Source: a bacterium
GTDB taxonomy: Bacteria; Patescibacteriota; Saccharimonadia; Saccharimonadales; UBA4665
Assembly: GCA_021809645.1 (NCBI GenBank)
Contig: JAJZKE010000004.1
Location: 1 to 39,915, forward strand
Direction of reading: 5' to 3'
DNA: 39,915 nt
The position numbers and the translations under genes are program-made. Positions 16,733 through 24,744 of the stretch are shown piece by piece. The notes beneath the pieces are model-generated. The model ran no database searches. It worked only from the letters and a program-made list of their open reading frames with translations, and was not told the origin of the DNA. Each line of letters starts with the position of its first letter. Position 1 is the stretch's first letter.

Positions 16733-17907
16733 CAGAAGAACCTTTTAATGTCAACATAAGTCACTATGCCTACAAGCAATAATAGAACAAACATACCTAT
16801 AGCGTTAACTACTTCTTCGGTATTTGCTGTCATTGGGTGTCTTATTGCTCTGGATATAAGTGTTAACCATAGCCTACCTCCATCTAAAGCTGGTACTGGC
16901 AAAACATTCATGATTGCTAAAGTTAATGAAATAATCGCAACTATGAAAAGCATAAACTGAAAACCAATCACACTACCATCTTTAAGAATTACAAATATTC
17001 CTACTGGACCGACAACTTGACTACTAGCAGTTGTTTGAGCATTTTTACGTGCCGCAACATTATTAGTGGCAAAACCAGCGATAATGCCTCCGAGACCTTT
17101 TAGAGCATGTCCTAGTCCCTGAAAAGTCAAAAATATCACTTGCTTAGTTAGCCCCACTGCTACAATTGGTGCCGCCCATGTGTACCTAACTAAAGTTATT
17201 CCATTACTATAACTACCAATACCAACACCTAGATATACTTTCTGTTTACCGATAGTAGCCTCTGAAGTTGTATTAAGTATTGTTGACGTTTGTTGTTCTT
17301 TATTGTTTATCTTGTAGTCTATCTGAACTTTTTGGCCGGCATATTCTTTTGTTACTGACTGTAACGAAGATATCGAATTTATATTAATCAAATGATTTTT
17401 TGGTCCTATTGCAATAATGTTATCACCAGATTTGAGCCCAGCCCTAGAAGCGGGACTATTTTTTAGTACTGAACTAACTTGGACTACTGTTGTTGATCTA
17501 CTGATGGTATGACTGTTACTCGGAATATTGAATTGGTTGGGTATCAATTTTGGTATACCAATTAACGCAAGGATAATTAGAAAAAATATACCGACTAATA
17601 AATTACTGAATACTCCGGCTAACATTATTTTTGTTTTTACCCATAAACTTGCAGCACCGTAACTACCAGGCTCATTATCACTATCATGCTCTCCTTTTAG
17701 TTTTACATATCCACCCAAAGGTAAAATATTAAACCTAAATATCCAGCCATTTTTAGTTATTCGCTTATATATAGTGGGGCCGAAAAAAATAGCAAATTCT
17801 TCTACGTCAACGCCGTTGCGTCGGGCTACTATAAAATGTCCAAACTCATGAGCTACTATTAAACTAATGAATAGAATAATTCCAATTATTAAGATTAAAA
17901 TAGCCAT
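16732..17907 (-). CDS. rseP: Site-2 intramembrane zinc protease RseP
   Basis: A 391-residue S2P protease. TM1 carries HEFGH (20-24), a cytoplasm-facing loop follows, a PDZ domain lies at about 143-205 (SPASRAGLKSGDNIIAIG), and the third zinc ligand motif LDGGRLW is at 341-347, followed by a final TM. It cuts anti-sigma factors or remnant signal peptides within the membrane; no anti-sigma gene is in the window. In model genomes rseP follows dxr and cdsA; here it follows frr after a 132-base gap that has its own promoter-like element (TGGTATAAT). AGGGA lies before the ATG. Confidence 0.94.
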   Translation of the reverse strand: MAILILIIGIILFISLIVAHEFGHFIVARRNGVDVEEFAIFFGPTIYKRITKNGWIFRFNILPLGGYVKLKGEHDSDNEPGSYGAASLWVKTKIMLAGVFSNLLVGIFFLIILALIGIPKLIPNQFNIPSNSHTISRSTTVVQVSSVLKNSPASRAGLKSGDNIIAIGPKNHLININSISSLQSVTKEYAGQKVQIDYKINNKEQQTSTILNTTSEATIGKQKVYLGVGIGSYSNGITLVRYTWAAPIVAVGLTKQVIFLTFQGLGHALKGLGGIIAGFATNNVAARKNAQTTASSQVVGPVGIFVILKDGSVIGFQFMLFIVAIISLTLAIMNVLPVPALDGGRLWLTLISRAIRHPMTANTEEVVNAIGMFVLLLLVGIVTYVDIKRFF

Positions 17908-17931
17908 ATATTATTCCCTAACATAAACCCA

Positions 17932-17956
17932 AAATAGATCTACTCAGATCTTATTT
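17932..17956 (-). other. Hairpin in the rseP leader
   Basis: On the minus strand a near-perfect stem (AGATCT/AGATCT extended by AAATA/ATTT arms, 4-base loop GAGT) lies in the predicted rseP 5' UTR. No U-run follows, so it is not an intrinsic terminator. It may only stabilise the mRNA. Confidence 0.35.
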
Positions 17957-17978
17957 GATTTTTGTATCAATCCAATCA

Positions 17979-17987
17979 ATTATACCA
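17979..17987 (-). promoter_or_regulatory. Extended -10 promoter of rseP
   Basis: The minus strand reads TGGTATAAT, a TGn extended -10 element. The -35 region is weak, as expected for extended -10 promoters. It predicts a leader of about 65 bases for rseP, separating this unit from rpsB-tsf-frr. Confidence 0.55.
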
Positions 17988-18039
17988 ACAAAAAAGTATC
18001 GATGACTACTAAAGATGAAATCTCTAAGCTTTTTTAAAG

Positions 18040-18603
18040 CTATATATTTAATATCTCGTTTTCTTTTTCTTTGGCTTTATCCTCTATAATTTTCCTTTTT
18101 TCAGATACATTTTCATCTATAATTTTTTGTTGACGCTTGGCCTCATCTTCTCCAATAACTTTATCTTTCTTTAATTTATCAATTGCATTCATGGCATCAT
18201 GACGTATATTTCTAATCTTGACCATACAATCTTCTTCCTTAGACCTAATTTGTCGCGTCATTTCCCGTCGTCTTTCCTCTGTCAAAGGTGGTATAGGTAA
18301 TCTAATAATTTTTCCATCATCACTTGGATTTAAACCTAAACTTGAATTATTTCTGATAGCCTCAGATATATTCGCAATATTACTTGGATCAAACGGTGTG
18401 ACTTGTAATAATTGTGCTTCAACAGCTACTACGTTAGCTATCTGTTTTAGGGGCATATACGTACCGTACGCTTCAACGGTTACCCCATCAAGAATAGCTG
18501 CATTGGCTCGTCCAGTTCGAATTGTCTTTAGATCCTCAATAAAATAATTAAATGCTTCTTCTAATTTACTTTTAGTTATTGGCACTATTTGATCAATTTG
18601 CAT
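18040..18603 (-). CDS. frr: Ribosome recycling factor
   Basis: A 187-residue RRF, which with EF-G splits post-termination ribosomes. It has the three-helix-bundle and beta/alpha/beta layout: FNYFIEDLKTIRTGRANAAI (18-37), VTPFDPSNI, SDDGKIIRLPIPPLTEERR (about 98-116), and a C-terminal Lys/Glu-rich helix. Length is normal. It follows tsf after 22 bases. In most bacteria pyrH lies between tsf and frr; here it is missing. Confidence 0.96.
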   Translation of the reverse strand: MQIDQIVPITKSKLEEAFNYFIEDLKTIRTGRANAAILDGVTVEAYGTYMPLKQIANVVAVEAQLLQVTPFDPSNIANISEAIRNNSSLGLNPSDDGKIIRLPIPPLTEERRREMTRQIRSKEEDCMVKIRNIRHDAMNAIDKLKKDKVIGEDEAKRQQKIIDENVSEKRKIIEDKAKEKENEILNI

Positions 18604-18625
18604 ATATAAATTTTACACTAAACTA

Positions 18626-19222
18626 TTAGTTAATCTCTCCTAAGGCCATCCGACAGAATCTTCTAACAACAATATTTTCGCCTAATCTAGCTCCATGTTC
18701 TTTAATATATTCACCGACACTAATATCCTGATTTTTAATAAAAGGTTGATCAACTAAACATTTTTCTTCAAAATATTTTGTTATTTGACCATTGACGATT
18801 CTATCTATCATATCGTCAGGCTTACCTTCATTTTTAGCTTTTTCTTTAAGTTCAGACTCTACTTTATTTTTTTCTTCGGGTGAAATTTGACTTTGATCAA
18901 CATACTCGGGGTTAGAAGCTGCAATATGCATTGCTATATCTTTTACTAAATTAGTAAAAATCTCATTTCTGGCAACAAAATCAGTTTCACAATTAACTTC
19001 TACTATTACTCCGATACGACTATCGTGTATATAACTTCCTATAACTCCCTGTCGAGCTTCTCGTTCACTCCTCTTCTCTGCTTTAGTCAATCCTTTCTTC
19101 CTCATCGCTTGTAAAGCCTTATCGAAATCACCAGAAGCTTCTTCAAGCGCAGCTTTGGCGTCGGTTAACCCTACTCCAGTAAGGTCTTTAAGCCTCTTGA
19201 TCTCATTAATATCGATTGCCAT
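18626..19222 (-). CDS. tsf: Translation elongation factor Ts (short form)
   Basis: A 198-residue EF-Ts, the exchange factor for EF-Tu. The UBA-like N-terminus (IKRLKDLTGVGLTDAKAALE) and the catalytic TDFVARN motif (in VNCETDFVARNEIF) are clear. The length is that of single-core EF-Ts such as in Thermus, rather than about 280 residues as in E. coli, so the second core subdomain and coiled-coil are absent. It follows rpsB by 8 bases in the universal rpsB-tsf pair. Confidence 0.96.
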   Translation of the reverse strand: MAIDINEIKRLKDLTGVGLTDAKAALEEASGDFDKALQAMRKKGLTKAEKRSEREARQGVIGSYIHDSRIGVIVEVNCETDFVARNEIFTNLVKDIAMHIAASNPEYVDQSQISPEEKNKVESELKEKAKNEGKPDDMIDRIVNGQITKYFEEKCLVDQPFIKNQDISVGEYIKEHGARLGENIVVRRFCRMALGEIN

Positions 19223-19230
19223 AAAATCTC

Positions 19231-19956
19231 CTATTTACTATCAATCTTTTCATTGCTTTTAGATTTAGCCCGACCACGTTCAATGGCATTTTTTATATAC
19301 TCGGCTATCAACTGTATAGTTTTGATAGCATCATCATTGGCTGGTATTGGATAAGTAACTTTTTTAGGATCAGAATTGGTATCTGTAATAGCAACAACTG
19401 GAATACCAAGCTTATTAGCTTCTTTAATAGCTAAGTTATCATGTACGGTATCGATTACGAATACTACTCCTGGTTTACCATTTAATTCCTTAATACCGCC
19501 ATAAGTAGCATTAATGCTGTCAATTTCTTCCTGAAAACGCTGAACTTCTAGCTTGTTATACTTGTTGGCAATTTCACCGCTAGACATTCTTGCTTCTAGA
19601 TCTTTTACATATTTAACCCGTGCACCTATCGTAGACCAGTTTGTTAATGTTCCACCCAACCAACGATCTGTAACATACGGCATATTAGTATCAATGGCTA
19701 GCTTCTTGATTGGGTCCTTAGCCTGATGTTTAGTACCAACCATCAAGATTTGTTTACCCTCAGCAGCTTGTTTCTCGACAAAATCAAGAGCTTCTTTCAA
19801 ACAATCAACTGTTTTAGTAAGGTCTATGACATGAATGCCGCCTTGTTTCTTATAAATATATGGCTCCATTTTTGGATGCCACCTACTTGTTTTATGACCA
19901 AAATGAGCACCAGCCTCAAAAAGATCTTTAATATCTACAGTTTTTTCTGCAGCCAT
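19231..19956 (-). CDS. rpsB: 30S ribosomal protein S2
   Basis: A 241-residue S2 protein with the hallmark stretches LFEAGAHFGHKTSRWHPKM (12-30), YKKQGGIHVIDLTKT, MVGTKHQAK and RWLGGTLTNW, and the C-terminal IPVVAITDTNSDP. First gene of rpsB-tsf-frr. It has a good Shine-Dalgarno (AAAGGAAAG) and a structured leader of about 75 bases that could allow S2 autoregulation as known in other bacteria. Confidence 0.97.
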   Translation of the reverse strand: MAAEKTVDIKDLFEAGAHFGHKTSRWHPKMEPYIYKKQGGIHVIDLTKTVDCLKEALDFVEKQAAEGKQILMVGTKHQAKDPIKKLAIDTNMPYVTDRWLGGTLTNWSTIGARVKYVKDLEARMSSGEIANKYNKLEVQRFQEEIDSINATYGGIKELNGKPGVVFVIDTVHDNLAIKEANKLGIPVVAITDTNSDPKKVTYPIPANDDAIKTIQLIAEYIKNAIERGRAKSKSNEKIDSK

Positions 19957-19974
19957 AACTTTCCTTTCTCTTTA

Positions 19975-20016
19975 ATCGAGTGCTCCTTTATACCAAGGAG
20001 AGGAATGTATCTCGAT
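19975..20016 (-). promoter_or_regulatory. Structured rpsB leader, possible S2-binding site
   Basis: In the minus-strand RNA an outer stem (ATCGAG/CTCGAT; 20011-20016 with 19975-19980) encloses an inner hairpin CTCCTT-GGTATA-AAGGAG (20000-19983) and a 10-base unpaired strand. It lies between the predicted start of transcription and the SD. S2 represses its own operon through the rpsB leader in other bacteria; that this fold does so is inferred. Confidence 0.5.
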
Positions 20017-20038
20017 CTGTTTAATATTATTGTTAGCA

Positions 20039-20067
20039 ATTTTATCTTAAAAATATACGAATGTCTA
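20039..20067 (-). promoter_or_regulatory. Promoter of rpsB-tsf-frr
   Basis: On the minus strand, -35 TAGACA (20067-20062), a 17-base spacer and -10 TAAAAT (20044-20039); each box matches the sigma-70 consensus in five of six positions. Predicted start near 20032. Confidence 0.6.
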
Positions 20068-20253
20068 TGTTTTGTGCACTTATTCAATACATCGAAGTGC
20101 CATATCCAAGTAATTTTCGATTGATTTTCAAGTTATAGACAATACCGTTAGATGTATTCGATTATCCTTCTTCTAATTAAATTAATTACATAAGCTATTA
20201 TATAGGTCACGATTATCTACGATCTTTTAGTATTGCCATTTTTATTGAAGGGA

Positions 20254-20282
20254 TTGACCGATGTAATATCCTAATATATACT
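20254..20282 (+). promoter_or_regulatory. Promoter of rpmE
   Basis: -35 TTGACC at 20254-20259, a 17-base spacer, and -10 TATACT at 20277-20282, five of six matches each. Transcription should begin near 20289, leaving only about 8 bases before the rpmE ATG and no Shine-Dalgarno. Confidence 0.72.
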
Positions 20283-20296
20283 AAACACCCTAAGTT

Positions 20297-20629
20297 ATGA
20301 GAAAAGATATTCACCCAAATAATTATAGGCTGGTTGTTTTTAAAGATCTTAATGACGAGACTACTTATTTAACTCGTTCTACTGTATCAACAGACGAGAC
20401 TATTGAAATAGATGGTCAAACTTATCCTTTAGTAAAAGTACATATAAGTAGTAGCTCACATCCTTTCTTCACAGGAGAAGAAAGAATTGTCGATATTGAA
20501 GGACGAGTCGATAAATTTAAAGCTCGTGCTGCTGCCGGAGCTGCTGCAAGAGAAAAAAGAGCTAAAGCAGCTCAAAAACATGCCCAACGCCAAGCTCAAA
20601 AAGCAACCAAAGAAGCATCTAAGAGTTAA
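20297..20629 (+). CDS. rpmE: 50S ribosomal protein L31 with basic Ala/Lys tail
   Basis: A 110-residue L31. The N-terminal [17 protein letters not shown] and the [20 protein letters not shown] region identify it. The zinc-binding cysteines of L31A are absent, as in zinc-free (C-minus) paralogs. L31 is usually 66-90 residues; here residues about 74-110 form an Ala/Lys/Gln-rich helix ([20 protein letters not shown]...), likely to contact rRNA. It has its own promoter and almost no leader. It is transcribed alone or with prfA-prmC, which has a separate -10. Confidence 0.9.
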   Translation: MRKDIHPNNYRLVVFKDLNDETTYLTRSTVSTDETIEIDGQTYPLVKVHISSSSHPFFTGEERIVDIEGRVDKFKARAAAGAAAREKRAKAAQKHAQRQAQKATKEASKS

Positions 20630-20657
20630 CTATTCATAAATCTCTACTTATGTAGAA

Positions 20658-20663
20658 TATAAT
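20658..20663 (+). promoter_or_regulatory. Candidate -10 box of prfA (leaderless)
   Basis: TATAAT followed after 7 bases by the prfA ATG, with no SD between. A possible -35 (TTCATA, 20633-20638) has a long 19-base spacer. Same geometry as at ftsE and lepB. Confidence 0.42.
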
Positions 20664-20670
20664 TAATTAT

Positions 20671-21732
20671 ATGGATAGTATTGAAACTAAAATAAGAGAA
20701 GAGTTTGCCAATCTACAGGATAGAATGGCAGATAGTAGTATATATTCTTCACCTGAATACCCTCAAATTGCTAAAAAATATAGTGAGCTATCCAATGTTA
20801 TCGAACTATATAATCTACGAGGTGACTTAGAGAAAAAACTAATTGATACTAAGGAGTTAAAAAACAGCTCAAAAGATCCTGAGTTTTTAGAACTTGCAAG
20901 ACAAGAAGTAGAGGATCTAAATACAAAAATTAAGTCCCTTAATGAAGATATAAAAAATAAGCTTAGGGTTGAAGATCCAAATAATGCACGTAATGTAATT
21001 ATCGAGATTAGAGCTGCTGCCGGTGGAGATGAATCAAGTCTATTCGCCGGAGAGTTATATAGAATGTATTGCCGGTGGGCTGAGAGACATGGTTTTCGTT
21101 ATGAATTATTAAGCGAAAATCCAAATGAGGTAGGTGGTTTCAAAGAAATAATATTTTCCGTCAATGGTAAAGATGCGTATAAATATCTGAGATTTGAAGC
21201 AGGAGTTCATCGGGTTCAAAGAGTTCCCGTTACAGAAAATCAAGGAAGAGTACATACATCGACTGTTACAGTTGCGATATTACCAGAAGCTGAAGAATCA
21301 GACATAGAAATTAATACTAATGATTTACGAATTGATGTCTATAGATCGAGTGGCCATGGAGGACAATCAGTTAACACTACCGATTCTGCAGTACGAATAA
21401 CTCATTTACCTACCGGGATTGTAGTTGCCAACCAAGATGAAAAATCTCAAACAAAAAACAAGGCCAAAGCAATGAGTATATTAAGATCAAGACTTTTATC
21501 TTTAAAAATTGATAGCGAACAGCAGGCATTATCTGAAGCTAGACGTAAATTAATTGGCTCTGGTGATAGAAGCGAAAAAATAAGAACCTATAACTTTCCT
21601 CAAGATCGTATTACCGACCATCGAATTAGTTATTCTAGGTCAAATATTTCGGCAGCCTTAGATGGCGATATTGACGACCTTATAGAAAAACTTCAAGAAG
21701 CAGAATTAAACCTTATTGATTCTGAACAATAA
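20671..21732 (+). CDS. prfA: Peptide chain release factor 1
   Basis: A 353-residue RF1, reading UAA and UAG. The RF1-type codon-recognition tripeptide is PVT (186-188, in QRVPVTENQGRVHTS), distinct from SPF of the RF2 at 3.1-4.2 kb, and the catalytic GGQ is at 230-232 (SSGHGGQSVN). Length and domains are normal. It is followed after 22 bases by prmC, the enzyme that methylates the GGQ glutamine; the prfA-prmC pair is widespread. Confidence 0.97.
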   Translation: MDSIETKIREEFANLQDRMADSSIYSSPEYPQIAKKYSELSNVIELYNLRGDLEKKLIDTKELKNSSKDPEFLELARQEVEDLNTKIKSLNEDIKNKLRVEDPNNARNVIIEIRAAAGGDESSLFAGELYRMYCRWAERHGFRYELLSENPNEVGGFKEIIFSVNGKDAYKYLRFEAGVHRVQRVPVTENQGRVHTSTVTVAILPEAEESDIEINTNDLRIDVYRSSGHGGQSVNTTDSAVRITHLPTGIVVANQDEKSQTKNKAKAMSILRSRLLSLKIDSEQQALSEARRKLIGSGDRSEKIRTYNFPQDRITDHRISYSRSNISAALDGDIDDLIEKLQEAELNLIDSEQ

Positions 21733-21754
21733 AAGTATAATTGATCATCAAATA

Positions 21755-22597
21755 ATGACTATCAAGCAATATTTAGATTATGCAACCAAGGAGTTAGAGA
21801 ATAGTAATATTGCTACCGCCAGGCTTGATGCATTAGTACTTATGGAATTCTTTTTAAATATCGACCGGTCTAAACTATTGGCTTATCAAAATGATCAACT
21901 GTTAACAGAGCGACAAAAAAATGTACTCAACCGAGTTTTGAAAAAAAGATCAATGCACATACCGATTTCATATATTACTCACAACACTGAATTTTATGGG
22001 CGTAATTTTTATATTGATAATAACGTGTTGGAGCCTCGTCCTGAGTCGGAAACTATAATAGATTTATATAAACGAGTTGTTCTTTCTGATGATGTAATTT
22101 CTAAAAAAATTAGAAGTCAAGAAAAAATTAGAGTTGCAGATATCGGTACAGGATCTGGCGCACTTGGTATCACTATTGCCCTAGAAGATATAAATTCTTT
22201 AGTAGACTTAGTAGACATCGATAAAAAAGCTATAAGGATTGCTAAACGGAACGTTGTTTTTCATACAATTAATGTACGTTGCTTCCTAGCAGACCTAATA
22301 CCTAATACACCCTATGTACATGATGTTTTTGTTTGTAATTTACCGTACATCCCAGATAGTTTTAATATAAATTTAGCCGCTAGCCATGAGCCTCATATTG
22401 CTATATTTGGCGGTTATGATGGTCTGGAACTTTACCGTAAACTTTTTAAAACTATGGATCTTTTACAACATAATCCGTTGTATATTATTACCGAATCACT
22501 TCCTTTATCTCATCCCCAACTTAAACTTATCGCAGAAACTAACGGTTATAAGTTGGCTTTGGCCGAAGATTTCGTTCAGGTTTTTAAGAAATATTAA
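21755..22597 (+). CDS. prmC: Release factor glutamine methyltransferase PrmC
   Basis: From the ATG at 21755 a 280-residue protein; an in-frame TTG at 21716 would extend into prfA and is less likely. The N-terminal helical domain (1-80) docks the release factor. The SAM-binding motif is VADIGTGSGALG (GTGSG at 131-135), and the catalytic NPPY motif reads NLPY (195-198, in VCNLPYIP), a conservative variant. It methylates the GGQ glutamine of RF1 and RF2, both encoded in this window. Its stop shares TTAA with the convergent htrA stop. Confidence 0.92.
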   Translation: MTIKQYLDYATKELENSNIATARLDALVLMEFFLNIDRSKLLAYQNDQLLTERQKNVLNRVLKKRSMHIPISYITHNTEFYGRNFYIDNNVLEPRPESETIIDLYKRVVLSDDVISKKIRSQEKIRVADIGTGSGALGITIALEDINSLVDLVDIDKKAIRIAKRNVVFHTINVRCFLADLIPNTPYVHDVFVCNLPYIPDSFNINLAASHEPHIAIFGGYDGLELYRKLFKTMDLLQHNPLYIITESLPLSHPQLKLIAETNGYKLALAEDFVQVFKKY

Positions 22598-23910
22598 GTA
22601 CCAGGCTCTTTGCCTAGTGTTAGATTGACATGTATGTATTTACCATTCCTTAGAACCGTTAGGGTTACGTTAGTTCCAGGCATATATTGATCAATCAAAC
22701 CTATAAGACTATGAGTTTGATTAATTTTAGTTCCATTAATTGCTGTAATGATATCATTGGTTTTCAACCCAGCTTTTGCTGCAGGAGAACCTGCTATAAC
22801 TGATGGACTTGAGGGATTACTGCTAGGTGCGATAAAGGCACCGTTTTTAACGCTTAGTCCATATTCATTTGCAACGTCCGCGGTTAAAGGTATATAGCGT
22901 ATTCCAATATATGGGATACTTAATTTACCCGTCTTAAGCACCTGATTTATCAATCCTTTAACATCATTTATTGGTATTGCAAAACCAATATTTTGAGCAT
23001 TGCCTGCTATTGCTGTATTAATCCCTATAACTTGGCCGTTGAGATTGACTAAAGGACCACCTGAGTTACCTTCATTGATCGCAGCATCTGTCTGAAATAA
23101 ATCAGCAAGATTTTCTGTAGTTCCGGTAGAGGATCCTAACCCTCCGGTACTAGCAGTCGCCGTTACACTTCTTCCATAACCAGAAATAATGCCACTGGTA
23201 ACAGTATTCTGGAATTGTCCTAGAGCATTGCCTATAGCAACAACTTCATCGCCTACTTTCATTTGAGAAGAGTTACCGATAGCTGCAGGTACTAATTTTT
23301 GACCGTCAGCATTATTAATTTTAAGGAAAGCAATGTCTAAACTACTACTAGAGCTAGTTCGACCTATAATACTAACATCTTTAAGTTGAGTGCCGTTGCT
23401 AAGTGTTATGCTAACATTAGTAGTACCCTTTGGTACAACATGTCTATTGGTCATAACTATACCGTTTGATGAAATTATAATTCCTGTTCCAGCAGCTTGT
23501 TCTTGTACTGGTTGAGAAAAACCAAATAATCCAAAACCTCCAGTATTCGACGTGCCACTATTGGTGGTAGTAATAGCCACATTAATACTTACCACACTTG
23601 GTCCAACTGTTTTAGCGATATCGCTAATTAATTGGCTGTCGCTAGTTATTATTTGTTTCTGGCTGCCCAAGCTAGTATTGCCTATGACAACAGCATTACC
23701 GTTAGACTCTAACCAACCTCCTAAAAATCCACTACCAATTGCAGCTGCAATAAATAGTACAGCAACTAAGGTATAGCGGATTCTTTTACTTTTGGGCATT
23801 TTTATATTGGGTTTAGGTAAAGTGATCGTATAAGTCTTATTTTGTTTTTTGGGCTCAGTAGATATACTATTTGGTTTATCTTGATTGTTGTTCTCGTCTT
23901 TTTTATCCAT
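22594..23910 (-). CDS. HtrA/DegP-like membrane-anchored serine protease with PDZ domain
   Basis: A 438-residue protein: cytoplasmic N-terminus rich in K/N (1-44), one TM at about 46-66, a trypsin-like domain with H157 (TNRHVV), D192 (SLDIAFLK) and S283 (GNSGGP), and one PDZ domain (about 335-435). This is the DegP/HtrA layout with a single PDZ, as in Gram-positive HtrA. It degrades or refolds damaged exported proteins outside the membrane. It is preceded at 17 bases by an unknown membrane-protein gene on the same strand and converges with prmC. Confidence 0.93.
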   Translation of the reverse strand: MDKKDENNNQDKPNSISTEPKKQNKTYTITLPKPNIKMPKSKRIRYTLVAVLFIAAAIGSGFLGGWLESNGNAVVIGNTSLGSQKQIITSDSQLISDIAKTVGPSVVSINVAITTTNSGTSNTGGFGLFGFSQPVQEQAAGTGIIISSNGIVMTNRHVVPKGTTNVSITLSNGTQLKDVSIIGRTSSSSSLDIAFLKINNADGQKLVPAAIGNSSQMKVGDEVVAIGNALGQFQNTVTSGIISGYGRSVTATASTGGLGSSTGTTENLADLFQTDAAINEGNSGGPLVNLNGQVIGINTAIAGNAQNIGFAIPINDVKGLINQVLKTGKLSIPYIGIRYIPLTADVANEYGLSVKNGAFIAPSSNPSSPSVIAGSPAAKAGLKTNDIITAINGTKINQTHSLIGLIDQYMPGTNVTLTVLRNGKYIHVNLTLGKEPGT

Positions 23911-23927
23911 AATTTATCCTCCTCAGT

Positions 23928-24674
23928 TTATACAACCTTTGCTCCCCAATTAGAGAAAATTATTACCACTACGACTACGACTACCATTACTGTTATAAAT
24001 TGGCGTCTAATAGATTTGCTAAGCTTATTATTATGATCTAGATAATATAAAACTGCTAAACCATAACCTAGAGTTGAGAGAAGAAGTGCTGGTTGTGATA
24101 ATAGCCGATAATATATCAACCAATGTGACAATAACCAAGCTAGAGAAGCACCAAAGTATCCCCAAGTATAAGACAGTAATTTAGCATAAGGTTCGTCGAA
24201 TCCATCAAAGAAGTGTCTTGCCGCAAAATAACATACTATTCCAGTTGTTAAAGTTAGCCCATATAAAGGCCCATTAGCCCAAGCTAGATAAATAGCCATT
24301 AAGCCACAAAGTTGCCCTATAAAAGCCTGTGTAGATACCATAATTAAGGTACCAGCAGGTTTTATAGCAATCAACCATAAGACATACAGCATAACCCATA
24401 AAATCTGATATGGTAATGTACTATGCATCATAAATATAACTATTGATAAACCAACAATTATATCTATTGCATTAGCCCTAATATTAGATGGCCAAAACCT
24501 GGGTTTAACTGCTACCATACGCCATTTACTTAATAACACTAGACTGAATGCCAGCTGAATAAAGTTTAGCCGTATTAACAGTAATATAGCTATCGGTAGA
24601 AAAATTAATAAGATGATATGTAAAACGCGAGCAAATCCAGCAGTTGGTCGAATTTTATTAATCATTGGTCTCAT
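23928..24674 (-). CDS. Polytopic membrane protein of unknown function
   Basis: A 248-residue, very hydrophobic protein with seven to eight predicted TM segments and no recognisable catalytic motif. Noticeable features are HFFDGFDEPYAKL in a loop around residues 154-166 and a run of nine consecutive Val residues in the last TM (VMVVVVVVVVI region), encoded by a GTA/GTC/GTG repeat. The start is ATG, M4 being an alternative. It lies upstream of htrA with a 17-base gap and is divergent from lepB. I cannot assign a family; co-transcription with htrA suggests an envelope role, which is inference. Confidence 0.72.
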   Translation of the reverse strand: MRPMINKIRPTAGFARVLHIILLIFLPIAILLLIRLNFIQLAFSLVLLSKWRMVAVKPRFWPSNIRANAIDIIVGLSIVIFMMHSTLPYQILWVMLYVLWLIAIKPAGTLIMVSTQAFIGQLCGLMAIYLAWANGPLYGLTLTTGIVCYFAARHFFDGFDEPYAKLLSYTWGYFGASLAWLLSHWLIYYRLLSQPALLLSTLGYGLAVLYYLDHNNKLSKSIRRQFITVMVVVVVVVIIFSNWGAKVV

Positions 24675-24730
24675 TGATAGTTTTATGATATCAAATTATA
24701 GAGTTATATAATACTGCAACGGATTCATGA

Positions 24731-24736
24731 TATAGT
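24731..24736 (+). promoter_or_regulatory. Candidate -10 box of lepB-parB (leaderless)
   Basis: TATAGT (five of six matches) with 8 bases to the lepB ATG and no SD. No good -35 is visible. Third case of this geometry in the window. Confidence 0.38.
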
Positions 24737-24744
24737 TTAAAGCT

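Larger units (their letters stand above)
19957..20296. other. Divergent rpsB/rpmE intergenic region
   Basis: 340 bases without a gene. It holds the rpsB leader hairpin and promoter on the minus strand (19975-20067) and the rpmE promoter on the plus strand (20254-20282). Between them, 20068-20253 is AT-rich with no convincing gene; an 8-base inverted repeat (AATACATC at 20085-20092 and GATGTATT at 20151-20158) is the only structure I see, and its 58-base loop makes it doubtful. Confidence 0.6.

Noticed and set aside
19726-20124. 132-residue plus-strand frame
   Set aside because: Most of it is antisense to rpsB, with no recognisable protein pattern; the rest lies in the rpsB leader.
20085-20158. 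8-base inverted repeat in the rpsB-rpmE spacer as an RNA gene
   Set aside because: Arms are short, the 58-base loop is long, and there is no promoter-terminator pair.
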